From Sneathiella marina (GTDB lineage Bacteria; Pseudomonadota; Alphaproteobacteria; Sneathiellales; Sneathiellaceae), in assembly GCF_023746535.1 (NCBI RefSeq), contig NZ_CP098747.1, positions 2,006,501-2,070,500 on the forward strand: 64,000 nucleotides of DNA, written 5' to 3'. The position numbers were made by a program, and so were the translations under genes. Shown here piece after piece: positions 36,988 through 45,311 of this stretch (positions are counted from its first letter, which is position 1; each line of letters opens with the position of its first letter). The notes under the pieces were generated by a model, which had not been told where the DNA came from, searched no databases, and worked only from the letters and a program-made list of their open reading frames with translations.

Positions 36988-37767
36988 ATGGATTTAGGAT
37001 TATCAGGTAAGTGGGCAATCGTTTGTGCTTCAAGTAAGGGTTTGGGTCGCGGATGCGCCGAAGCTTTGGCGGAAGAGGGGGTAAATCTTGTTATCACAGC
37101 GCGAACAGCATCGACCCTGAATGAAACGGCTGATTTTATTCGAGATAAATGGGGCGTCGAGGTTAAAGCGCTTGCGGGTGACATAACGACGCCGGAAGGG
37201 CGGGCGGATGTCCTTCGGGCCTGTCCCAATCCTGATATCCTGGTAAATAATGCCGGCGGACCACCTCCGGGAGACTTTCAAGACTGGTCGACAGACGATT
37301 GGATGAAAGCGCTTAACGCCAACATGCTCACGCCAATTGAACTGATCAAGGCAACAGTCAATGGTATGCGGGAGCGAAAATTCGGTCGCATTGTAAATAT
37401 TACATCGGCTGCTGTAAAAGCACCCATCGATATTCTGGGCTTGTCGAATGGCGCAAGGGCGGGCCTCACCGGGTTTGTAGCGGGCATCGCGAGAAAAACA
37501 GTAATCGACAATGTGACAATAAATGCGCTACTTCCCGGACCGTTTGATACGGATCGCCTAAAAAGTAACTTTGAAACCGTTGCAAAGTCTACAGGAATGC
37601 CCCTGGAGCAACTGCGTAAAGAACGTGCGGCAGGAAATCCGGCCGGTCGATTTGGGACAGCTGAAGAATTCGGGGCTGCATGTGCTTTTTTATGCAGTGA
37701 TAAAGCCGGGTTTATTACCGGACAGAACCTACTATTGGATGGGGGCGCTTTTCCAGGCACCTTGTAA
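36988..37767 (+). CDS. SDR-family oxidoreductase with altered catalytic Tyr/Lys
   Basis: A 259-residue short-chain dehydrogenase/reductase starting one base after hdaA. The Rossmann cofactor motif is present in modified form (CASSKGLGRGCAEALA), as are DILVNNAGG and the catalytic Ser in NITSAAV. The usual Y-x3-K is replaced: the aligned segment LGLSNGARAGLTGF puts Ser and Arg where Tyr and Lys normally stand. This S/R variant is known in a branch of FabG-like proteins, and activity as a classical SDR is uncertain. The C-terminal ITGQNLLLDGGAFPG is typical. It may share a transcript with hdaA and DUF2147. Confidence 0.82.
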   Translation: MDLGLSGKWAIVCASSKGLGRGCAEALAEEGVNLVITARTASTLNETADFIRDKWGVEVKALAGDITTPEGRADVLRACPNPDILVNNAGGPPPGDFQDWSTDDWMKALNANMLTPIELIKATVNGMRERKFGRIVNITSAAVKAPIDILGLSNGARAGLTGFVAGIARKTVIDNVTINALLPGPFDTDRLKSNFETVAKSTGMPLEQLRKERAAGNPAGRFGTAEEFGAACAFLCSDKAGFITGQNLLLDGGAFPGTL

Positions 37768-37794
37768 ATGGGATTACCTAAGGGAGAAATTGAG

Positions 37795-38226
37795 ATGTTG
37801 CTTAACAAAGGATTATTTTTCGCTGCTGTTGTTTCTCTTTCATTGTTGGCATCGAAAGCCTATGCGGATGTTACTGGAACCTGGTCAACGGTAGAAGGTA
37901 AGAGCCACGTTAAGATTGAGCCGTGTGGAGACAAGTTTTGCGGTAAGATAGTTTGGTTAAAAGAACCAAACAACGCAGAAGGAAAACCAAAAAAAGATAT
38001 AAATAATACAGATGAAGCCCTGAGGGGCAGGCCAATTCTCGGAATGGAGTTATTGAACGGTTTTTCACCTGAATCAAAAACGGAATGGGATGACGGTACC
38101 ATTTACAATCCGGAAGATGGAAAAACATATAGCTCGACTTTGACAATAGCAAAATCGGGGGAGCTTGAAGTCGAAGGTTGTGTGCTGTTTATATGTAAAA
38201 CGCAGGTTTGGAAAAAGGTAGAGTGA
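37795..38226 (+). CDS. DUF2147 secreted protein
   Basis: 143 residues from ATG 37795, behind GGGAG with about eight bases spacing; an earlier in-frame ATG at 37768 has no such site. A signal peptide (LLNKGLFFAAVVSLSLLASKAYA) is followed by the DUF2147 domain: VTGTWSTVEGKSHVKIEPCGDKFCGKIVWL, a Cys pair, then GRPILGMELLNGF, WDDGTIYNPEDGKTYSSTL and a final CVLFICKTQVW. The beta-barrel-like domain is periplasmic and of unknown function, often linked to envelope or stress. It lies between the SDR gene and the Pho box of ppk1. Confidence 0.82.
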   Translation: MLLNKGLFFAAVVSLSLLASKAYADVTGTWSTVEGKSHVKIEPCGDKFCGKIVWLKEPNNAEGKPKKDINNTDEALRGRPILGMELLNGFSPESKTEWDDGTIYNPEDGKTYSSTLTIAKSGELEVEGCVLFICKTQVWKKVE

Positions 38227-38279
38227 ATTTTTACCTTTTTGTTCTATCCTGGATATTGAACCAGAAGGAAACAGCTGAA

Positions 38280-38314
38280 TTGTCATAAAACTGTGACATA
38301 TTGATTGGTATCGT
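38280..38314 (+). promoter_or_regulatory. Pho box and -10 element of ppk1
   Basis: TTGTCAT-AAAA-CTGTGAC (38280-38297) is two 7-bp direct repeats separated by four bases, close to the PhoB consensus CTGTCAT-AAAT-CTGTCAC (one mismatch in each repeat). A possible -10, TATCGT (38309-38314), follows 11 bases after the box, where PhoB-activated promoters have theirs. The predicted transcript starts just before ATG 38340, which also argues against the in-frame TTG at 38301. Phosphate-starvation control of polyphosphate synthesis is the inference. Confidence 0.65.
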
Positions 38315-38339
38315 ATGGGAAGAGCAGTTTTTACGGGAA

Positions 38340-40499
38340 ATGGGAATGGCTTCATCGGTCGATATGGCATCAGAAAGTCCTGAGCCGGAAATTTTGATGG
38401 AAAGTAAAGAGCGGTTTATTAACCGTGAATTATCGTGGCTTTCCTTCAATGACCGCGTCCTTCAAGAGGGCGCGAACACGGCTCATCCTTTATTGGAAAG
38501 ACTACGGTTTTTATCTATTTCTGCGGCAAATCTTGATGAATTTTATATGGTGCGCGTCGCTGGCCTTTGGGGCCAAATCAGAGCGCATGTCAAAACACTC
38601 AGTGACGATGGACTGACGCCGATCCAGCAACTGGAGAAAGTGGACCAGAAGGCAAAAACTCTAATCAAAGAGCAACAAGTTCAATGGAAGAATTTGCTTG
38701 TCGAACTTCGCAATGCCGGTGTTTCTGTCATAACACCAGATGAGCTTAATAAAGAAGACCTGCAGTGGCTTAAAGGGCATTTCGAAACCCAGATATATCC
38801 TATCCTGACACCTATGGCACTGGATCCAGCGCATCCGTTCCCCTTTATTCAAAATTTAGGCTTTGGAATGTTTCTGGAACTGGTCCGGAAAAATGACGAG
38901 CGTAAACTCAAGGCTCTACTCTTGTTACCACAAACGCTGGACAGATTTACTCGATTACCCGGAGAAGAGGTTAGATACATAAGTGTTGAAAATATTGTGA
39001 CACTGTTTTTGGGTCATTTCTTCCCTGGATATACTGTTGCCGGTCAAGGCCTGTTCCGTCTGGTACGAGACAGCGATATCGAAGTTGAAGAAGAGGCAGA
39101 GGATTTGGTTCGTCTGTTCGAGACGGCCCTTAAACGCCGGCGAAGGGGAAGTGTTATAAGGCTTAAAGTAGACGTGGAAATGCCTCAGTCCTTTATTGAT
39201 TTCCTGGTTGCTGAGCTGGATTTGGACCGTCGGGCGATTGTTGTTGTTGATGGGTTGTTGGGATTGTCAGACACAGCAAATTTAATTACAGACGAGCGAC
39301 CAGACCTTTGTTTCACACCACATACACCGCGATATCCTGAGCGCGTACGCCAAACCGGCGGAGATATTTTTGCAGCGATAAGCAACAAAGATATTATTGT
39401 GCATCATCCCTATGAAAGTTTTGATGCCGTCGTTCATTTCATTCGTCAGGCAGCAGCCGACCCTGATGTAATTGCCATTAAGCATACGCTTTACCGCACG
39501 TCCACAAACAGCCCTGTCGTGAGTGCATTGATAGAAGCGGCCGAAACAGGAAAATCTGTAACAGTTCTGATTGAGTTGAAAGCACGATTTGATGAAGCAG
39601 CGAATATTAAATGGGCGCGGGATTTGGAGCGTGCTGGGGCACAGGTCATATACGGTTTTATAGATCTTAAAACACATTCGAAGGTTTCGGCGGTAGTAAG
39701 AAGAGAGGGTAAAGCCCTTAAAACTTATATGCATTTTGGGACTGGAAACTATCATCCGGTCAATGCGCTTGTGTATTCCGATCTGTCGCTTTTTACAGCA
39801 GACGCTCAGTTGGCGAAAGATGTTTCATTGATGTTTAACTACATTACGGGATATGCAAAACCAAAAGGACTCACCAAACTCGTTCTATCGCCATACAGTC
39901 TGCGCGATTCTTTGATTGAAATGATTGAGGATGAAATTGAATTTGCCAAACAAGGGAAACCGGCCAGTGTTTGGGCGAAACTAAATTCGCTTGTCGACCC
40001 GAAAATAATCGACACGTTATATAAAGCGAGCAATGCCGGAGTAGAGATCAGATTGGTCATTCGCGGTATTTGTTGCCTGAGACCTGGTATAAAAGGATTG
40101 TCTGAAAATATCTATGTAACAAGTATTGTTGGAAGGTTTCTTGAACATTCTCGTATTGTTTGCTTTGGAGCCGGGCGCAAACTGCCATCACCGGAGGCAA
40201 AAGTGTTTATTTCCTCCGCAGACTGGATGCAAAGAAATTTTGATCGACGGGTAGAGACTCTGGTCCCAGTTACCAATACAACCGTGCATCTGCAAGTCTT
40301 GGATCAAATCATGGTTGCTTGCTTAAAAGACACAGCTCAAAGTTGGCGTTTGACCAAAAATGGCGACTATCAGCGGGTTGAGGGCGGGAAAAAGCCTTTT
40401 TCAGCTCATAATTATTTTATGACCAACCCGTCTTTGTCTGGACGCGGTAAGGCATTGCGGGTAAAGGAACCTGTACCCAAACTTGTTCCCCCAAGTTGA
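38340..40499 (+). CDS. ppk1: Polyphosphate kinase 1
   Basis: 719 residues from ATG 38340. Domains in order: N-terminal FINRELSWLSFNDRVLQEG, then ANLDEFYMVRVAGL, the head domain, and two C-terminal catalytic domains. The phosphorylated-His candidate is His446 in DLKTHSKVSAVVRREG, and a second conserved His lies in LEHSRIVCFGAG. KHTLYRTS and HFGTGNYHP are ATP-site motifs. It reversibly makes inorganic polyphosphate from ATP and is membrane-associated in most bacteria. It is followed by ppx after 29 bases, so synthesis and breakdown are likely co-transcribed under a Pho box. Confidence 0.96.
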   Translation: MGMASSVDMASESPEPEILMESKERFINRELSWLSFNDRVLQEGANTAHPLLERLRFLSISAANLDEFYMVRVAGLWGQIRAHVKTLSDDGLTPIQQLEKVDQKAKTLIKEQQVQWKNLLVELRNAGVSVITPDELNKEDLQWLKGHFETQIYPILTPMALDPAHPFPFIQNLGFGMFLELVRKNDERKLKALLLLPQTLDRFTRLPGEEVRYISVENIVTLFLGHFFPGYTVAGQGLFRLVRDSDIEVEEEAEDLVRLFETALKRRRRGSVIRLKVDVEMPQSFIDFLVAELDLDRRAIVVVDGLLGLSDTANLITDERPDLCFTPHTPRYPERVRQTGGDIFAAISNKDIIVHHPYESFDAVVHFIRQAAADPDVIAIKHTLYRTSTNSPVVSALIEAAETGKSVTVLIELKARFDEAANIKWARDLERAGAQVIYGFIDLKTHSKVSAVVRREGKALKTYMHFGTGNYHPVNALVYSDLSLFTADAQLAKDVSLMFNYITGYAKPKGLTKLVLSPYSLRDSLIEMIEDEIEFAKQGKPASVWAKLNSLVDPKIIDTLYKASNAGVEIRLVIRGICCLRPGIKGLSENIYVTSIVGRFLEHSRIVCFGAGRKLPSPEAKVFISSADWMQRNFDRRVETLVPVTNTTVHLQVLDQIMVACLKDTAQSWRLTKNGDYQRVEGGKKPFSAHNYFMTNPSLSGRGKALRVKEPVPKLVPPS

Positions 40500-40528
40500 T
40501 ATTGACCCTTGTTATGCTTTAGGTGCTG

Positions 40529-42049
40529 ATGAAAATGGAAGATCGGGACAGAGACTTAGATCCGGCTGTAAAACAGTCGGATAGATCAACTGCGGTCATT
40601 GATATTGGTTCAAACTCTGTTCGGTTAGTGGTCTTCGATGGGCCAAAGAGGGTACCTCTACCCAAATTTAATGAAAAAGTACTTTGCGGGCTGGGGCAGG
40701 ATCTGGGAACGACCGGGCTTCTCGGTCAGGGAGCCATGGATGATGCAATAACTGCCCTTCGTCGATATTCAGCCTTGGTCAACCAAATGGGTATAGAACG
40801 GGTTATGGTTGCTGCTACGGCCGCCGTGCGGGAGGCTCAAAATGGATCAGAATTTGTATCGGAAATTGAGCAAGAATGCGACCTTAACGTTCAGGTTCTC
40901 AGCGGTAAACAAGAAGCAAGATATGCTGGATTGGGTGTCTTGTCCGGGATACCTCATGCCAATGGCATCGTTGGTGATTTGGGCGGGGGTAGTTTAGAAC
41001 TTGTCGGCTTATCTGACAGTCATATTTCGGAAACTGCCACTTTGCCCCTGGGTGCACTGCGCTTGTCAAATATGCATATGTCAGAAAAGAGACTGAGAAA
41101 AGAGATCACTAAAAAAATCACCGCCGTTGATTGGCTGGAGCCCATTCCAACCAAGAATTTTTATGTGGTTGGTGGTGGTTGGCGAAGTCTGGCGAAATAC
41201 CATATTGCGAAAACAGGGTATCCCCTGAATATTGTGCATAATTACAGATTGTCTTTACCCGATATTCTTGATCTGCTGGATGAAGTGCTCGCTATGGATG
41301 ATGACATGATGGTGTCCACGCCAGGCATAGCCAAGAGCCGTGCAGGAACATTGAAAACCTCCGCCCTTATCATGCAAATTATTTTGAATAAAATCACACC
41401 AAAACATGTCATTTTCTCAGGAAATGGCCTCCGCGAAGGTATGCTTTTTTCAGAATTGAAAAAATCTGTTCGAAAACGCGATCCACTTATGGAAGCGTGC
41501 CGGGATATGGCAGCCCGGGAAGGCCGGTTCGCAGAGCATGGTGAAGAGATTTATGAATGGATTAAGGATCTAGTTGAACATGCTGATGTAAAAGGAAACT
41601 ATTTGGCTTTGGCCGCGGCAACGTTAAGTGATATCGCGTGGTGGGTAAGCCCTGATTATCGTGCAGCACAAGCCTTCAGAAGAATATTTCGGGCACCGTT
41701 CAATGGGATTGGACATCGTGGACGCGCAATTGTCGCTCTTGCGGTATATGCACGATATCGAGGTAATTTTTCAGGCAGTGCGCCGGATAACAGTCTGGCA
41801 TTGTTAAGTGAATCTGAAGCCAAGGACGCTTTGACGCTCGGCCTAGCTCTGCGTCTTTCTCATACTCTAAGCGGCGGTACAATGGGCATTTTAAGTCGTA
41901 CAAATCTTCGTGTCTTACCCACAGAGCTAATTTTGGAAGTCCCGGAGGATTTGTCAAATTTACTTGGAGTCCATGTATCCAGTCGACTGAGAATCCTGGC
42001 GGATGCCTTTGGAAAAACATCCAGGATTGATGTTATTACAGGTGAATAA
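40529..42049 (+). CDS. ppx: Exopolyphosphatase / guanosine pentaphosphatase (Ppx/GppA)
   Basis: 506 residues from ATG 40529 (TTAGG upstream). It belongs to the ASKHA fold: VIDIGSNSVRLVVFDG is the phosphate-1 motif, ATAAVREAQNG and VGDLGGGSLELVG follow, and the C-terminal HD-like helical domain contains LVEHADVKGNYLALAAATLSDIAWW. Ppx/GppA hydrolyses terminal phosphates of polyphosphate and, in some, pppGpp. It is downstream of ppk1 in the same direction. The last 14 bases overlap the 3' end of the convergent rnd gene. Confidence 0.93.
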   Translation: MKMEDRDRDLDPAVKQSDRSTAVIDIGSNSVRLVVFDGPKRVPLPKFNEKVLCGLGQDLGTTGLLGQGAMDDAITALRRYSALVNQMGIERVMVAATAAVREAQNGSEFVSEIEQECDLNVQVLSGKQEARYAGLGVLSGIPHANGIVGDLGGGSLELVGLSDSHISETATLPLGALRLSNMHMSEKRLRKEITKKITAVDWLEPIPTKNFYVVGGGWRSLAKYHIAKTGYPLNIVHNYRLSLPDILDLLDEVLAMDDDMMVSTPGIAKSRAGTLKTSALIMQIILNKITPKHVIFSGNGLREGMLFSELKKSVRKRDPLMEACRDMAAREGRFAEHGEEIYEWIKDLVEHADVKGNYLALAAATLSDIAWWVSPDYRAAQAFRRIFRAPFNGIGHRGRAIVALAVYARYRGNFSGSAPDNSLALLSESEAKDALTLGLALRLSHTLSGGTMGILSRTNLRVLPTELILEVPEDLSNLLGVHVSSRLRILADAFGKTSRIDVITGE

Positions 42050-43184
42050 TCTTTATTTTTCCGGATTCCGATGCGAGCGCAATTTTCCCTTTTTTAAGTT
42101 GAAGGGCTAGATCACCAAAAACTTTTCTACGCCAGCCTTTAAGGGCAGGGACATCTGCATTGTCGTCAATAGCGATTTTTTCCAAATCCGCCGTATTGCA
42201 GATAAGTTTCTGTGCTACGTCATTTTCTTCGCAACATTGCTTCAAAACCACTCTTAATAAATCCATGAGAGGGCCGGTACCTTTTGGTAACGCTTCCTTT
42301 TTTGTTATCTTCGGGCATTGTTCCGCAGGCAGGTTCACACCCTTTTTTATGGCTTCAAGCAAGCCATGTCCCATATTTCCATTGGAAAATCTTTGCCCAA
42401 TTCCACGTACATGAGATAATTTTTCAGGCGAGGAGGGAGGGTTTGAGGCGATTTCCAGAAGGGCCTCATCCTTCAATACCCTGTTTCGCGGTATATTCTG
42501 TTTATGTGCCTGTTCCTCTCGCCATCCAGCAACAGATTGCAGTATTCCCAAAAATTTCGGATGCGAATTGCGGGACTTTATGCGCTTCCAGGCATTTTCC
42601 GGAGGTGTGAAATAGGTGTCGGCCGATCGCAGGATCTCCATTTCCGACTGAACCCACTCTTCGCGCCCTGATTTCGTCAATTCTGCTGCCAGAAATTTAT
42701 AAACGTCCCTCAGATACGTGACATCGGCTTCGGCATAGGTTAGTTGCTTCTCGGAAAGAGGGCGCCTTGACCAATCAGTAAAACGAGACGATTTATCGAT
42801 TGATTTACCTACAATTTTTGACACCAATGTGTCATATCCAACAGACTCGCCGAAACCGCAGACCATGGCGGCGACTTGCGTGTCAAATATTGGCGTTGGA
42901 ACCATGCCGTTTAAATGATAGAAAATTTCCAGATCCTGGCGACCTGCATGAAAGATCTTTAGGACCGTTTCATCCTGCATTAACTCAAAGAGCGGCTTAA
43001 GATCTATTCCATCTGCCAATGGATCAATTATTGCAGATTCATCCTCACTGGCGATCTGAATAAGACACAGAACAGGCCAAAACGTACTTTCCCTCAAAAA
43101 CTCTGTATCGATCGTAATATGGGGAAATTGTTTCAGTCGCGATACAAGGGCAGAGAGATCGGAAGTTGTCGTGATTATTTGCAT
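42036..43184 (-). CDS. rnd: Ribonuclease D
   Basis: A 382-residue 3'-5' exonuclease with the DEDD core: TIDTEFLRE (Asp26, Glu28), FHAGRQDLEIF, and AEADVTYLRDVY near residues 150-165. One HRDC-like domain is visible (SVAGWREEQAHKQNIPRNRVLKDEALLEIA, then a second, weaker one near the C-terminus). It trims the 3' ends of tRNA precursors and other stable RNAs. It is convergent with ppx with a 14-base overlap and divergent from aspS. Confidence 0.93.
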   Translation of the reverse strand: MQIITTTSDLSALVSRLKQFPHITIDTEFLRESTFWPVLCLIQIASEDESAIIDPLADGIDLKPLFELMQDETVLKIFHAGRQDLEIFYHLNGMVPTPIFDTQVAAMVCGFGESVGYDTLVSKIVGKSIDKSSRFTDWSRRPLSEKQLTYAEADVTYLRDVYKFLAAELTKSGREEWVQSEMEILRSADTYFTPPENAWKRIKSRNSHPKFLGILQSVAGWREEQAHKQNIPRNRVLKDEALLEIASNPPSSPEKLSHVRGIGQRFSNGNMGHGLLEAIKKGVNLPAEQCPKITKKEALPKGTGPLMDLLRVVLKQCCEENDVAQKLICNTADLEKIAIDDNADVPALKGWRRKVFGDLALQLKKGKIALASESGKIKIIHL

Positions 43185-43386
43185 TGTTCATAAAGCCACT
43201 TAAGAGGAAAAATGGCCACATTGACTGTCCAAATTTCAGTTACGGATACACATTCATTTAACTAATTGCAGACTAGTCGATTTTTCAGAGGAAAGGAAGG
43301 TTGGCGCGCGGTGAAAAACCATGTAATACAAGCGTTTCAAAACCTAGTAGGTCAAGATTAACCGTAAATAATGTAAGAGAGCACCC

Positions 43387-45168
43387 ATGCACAGCTACCG
43401 ATCCCATACTTGCGCGCAATTGCGCGATAGCGATGTTGGAGAAACCGTCCGCCTTTCTGGCTGGGTTCATCGTAAGCGCGATCACGGAAATCTACTTTTC
43501 TTGGACCTACGGGACCATTACGGCATAACGCAATGTGTTATCGAAACGGATGTTGAAAATTTTGAACTGGTTGAAAATGTCCGCTCTGAAAGTGTGATTA
43601 CAATTACCGGGAAAGTGGTTGCACGGAGTGACGAAACTATCAACAGCAATCTTCCTACTGGTAAGATTGAAGTTGATATTGAAAGTTTCGAGCTTCAATC
43701 TGCAGCCGATGAATTGCCAATGCCTGTTTTTGGTGAGCAGGAATATCCGGAAGACATTCGCTTGCGTCATCGATATCTGGATCTACGACGGGAACGTCTG
43801 CATAACAATATCGTTCTAAGGTCGCAGATTATTGGTGCGTTGCGCGATCAGATGCGGGCGCAAGGGTTTATGGAGTTTCAAACGCCAATCCTGACAGCGT
43901 CTTCACCGGAAGGCGCGCGCGATTTCTTGGTGCCCAGCCGTATCCATCCTGGCCAGTTTTACGCCCTTCCACAAGCACCACAGCAATTTAAGCAACTCAT
44001 CATGATGTCGGGTTTTGATCGTTACTTCCAAATTGCACCCTGTTTTCGCGATGAGGATGCCCGTGCTGACCGAAGCCCGGGCGAATTCTACCAACTCGAT
44101 ATCGAAATGGCTTTCGTTACGCAAGAGGATGTATTTCAGGCAGTTGAGCCCGTCTTGACAAATGTATTTAAAGATTTTGCCGGTGATAGAAAGGTTGTCG
44201 AGCCATTTGAACGAATTCCATTCGATGAAGCTATGCTCAAATACGGCACAGACAAACCGGATCTGCGCAATCCAATATTATTGGTTGACGTTACAGAGCC
44301 TTTTACCGGATCAGGATTTGGATTGTTTGCGCGGTCGATTGAATCCGGATCCACAGTACGGGCAATACCGGCACCCGGAGCTGGAGATCGGCCCAGAAGC
44401 TTTTTTGATAAAATGAATGATTGGGCGCGAAAAGAAGGCGCAGGCGGTTTAGGATATATAATTTTCAAAGACGGTGAGGCTAAAGGTCCAATTGCGAAGA
44501 ATTTGGATGAAGCCCGAATTGCCAAAATTCAGGAGATGACGGGCGTTGCAGATGGTGACGCTGTATTTTTTGCCTGCGACAAAGAAGCAGGTGCTGCCGA
44601 TTTGGCGGGCAAGGCCAGGGTCAAAATTGGAAATGATCTGGATATTTGTGAAAAAGACGTTTTCCGGTTTTGTTGGGTTATCGACTTTCCAATGTTCGAA
44701 TATGACGAAAATGAAAAGAAAATTGACTTCAGTCATAACCCTTTCTCCATGCCACAAGGAGGGCTGGAAGCGCTCGAGACCATGGATCCGCTTGAAATTA
44801 AGGGCTATCAGTATGACATAGTCTGTAATGGTATCGAATTGTCGTCAGGTGCCATTAGAAACCATCGACCCGATATTATGATGAAAGCCTTCGAAATAGC
44901 AGGTTATGAACCTCAGGTTGTCGAAGATCGTTTCGGCGGCATGTTGAGCGCGTTTCGTTATGGCGCGCCACCCCATGGTGGTATTGCTCCCGGTGTCGAC
45001 CGGATCGTTATGCTTCTCGCAGATGAACCAAATATCAGGGAAGTAATTCTATTCCCCATGAATCAACAAGCCCAGGATCTAATGATGCAGGCGCCGGCTG
45101 AAGTGCCTTTAAAGAACCTACGCGAATTGCATATTCGGACAGTCACGCCAGAGCCAAAGAAAGAGTGA
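43387..45168 (+). CDS. aspS: Aspartyl-tRNA synthetase (likely non-discriminating)
   Basis: A 593-residue class IIb synthetase. N-terminal OB fold: [21 protein letters not shown]; motif 2 [25 protein letters not shown]; motif 3 [16 protein letters not shown]; a bacterial-type GAD insertion (about residues 300-415) lies between. His33 in RKRDH occupies the position where E. coli AspRS has Leu and where non-discriminating enzymes (which also charge tRNA-Asn) have His. This fits an organism that makes Asn-tRNA by transamidation. It is followed by a strong terminator; I see no convincing promoter in the 202 bases before it. Confidence 0.95.
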   Translation: MHSYRSHTCAQLRDSDVGETVRLSGWVHRKRDHGNLLFLDLRDHYGITQCVIETDVENFELVENVRSESVITITGKVVARSDETINSNLPTGKIEVDIESFELQSAADELPMPVFGEQEYPEDIRLRHRYLDLRRERLHNNIVLRSQIIGALRDQMRAQGFMEFQTPILTASSPEGARDFLVPSRIHPGQFYALPQAPQQFKQLIMMSGFDRYFQIAPCFRDEDARADRSPGEFYQLDIEMAFVTQEDVFQAVEPVLTNVFKDFAGDRKVVEPFERIPFDEAMLKYGTDKPDLRNPILLVDVTEPFTGSGFGLFARSIESGSTVRAIPAPGAGDRPRSFFDKMNDWARKEGAGGLGYIIFKDGEAKGPIAKNLDEARIAKIQEMTGVADGDAVFFACDKEAGAADLAGKARVKIGNDLDICEKDVFRFCWVIDFPMFEYDENEKKIDFSHNPFSMPQGGLEALETMDPLEIKGYQYDIVCNGIELSSGAIRNHRPDIMMKAFEIAGYEPQVVEDRFGGMLSAFRYGAPPHGGIAPGVDRIVMLLADEPNIREVILFPMNQQAQDLMMQAPAEVPLKNLRELHIRTVTPEPKKE

Positions 45169-45194
45169 TTGACCTGAAAATTTTTTATAATTCC

Positions 45195-45226
45195 AAAAGC
45201 CCGTAGCGATACGGGCTTTTTTGTTA
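45195..45226 (+). terminator. Intrinsic terminator after aspS
   Basis: AAAAGCCCGTA (45195-45205) and TACGGGCTTTT (45210-45220) form a perfect 11-bp stem closed by a GCGA tetraloop, followed by a T-rich run. It begins 26 bases after the aspS stop. Confidence 0.93.
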
Positions 45227-45311
45227 TTTTTTTACGAGCTTTTTGTGCTTTTTTTCGAATTTGTTAATAAATGCCATCGTATTCTCAAACTTCAATTGTA
45301 GAGGTGTGACA

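Noticed and set aside
38301-38339. Upstream TTG start for ppk1 at 38301
   Set aside because: It lies at or before the predicted transcription start of the Pho-box promoter and adds residues not typical of the family.
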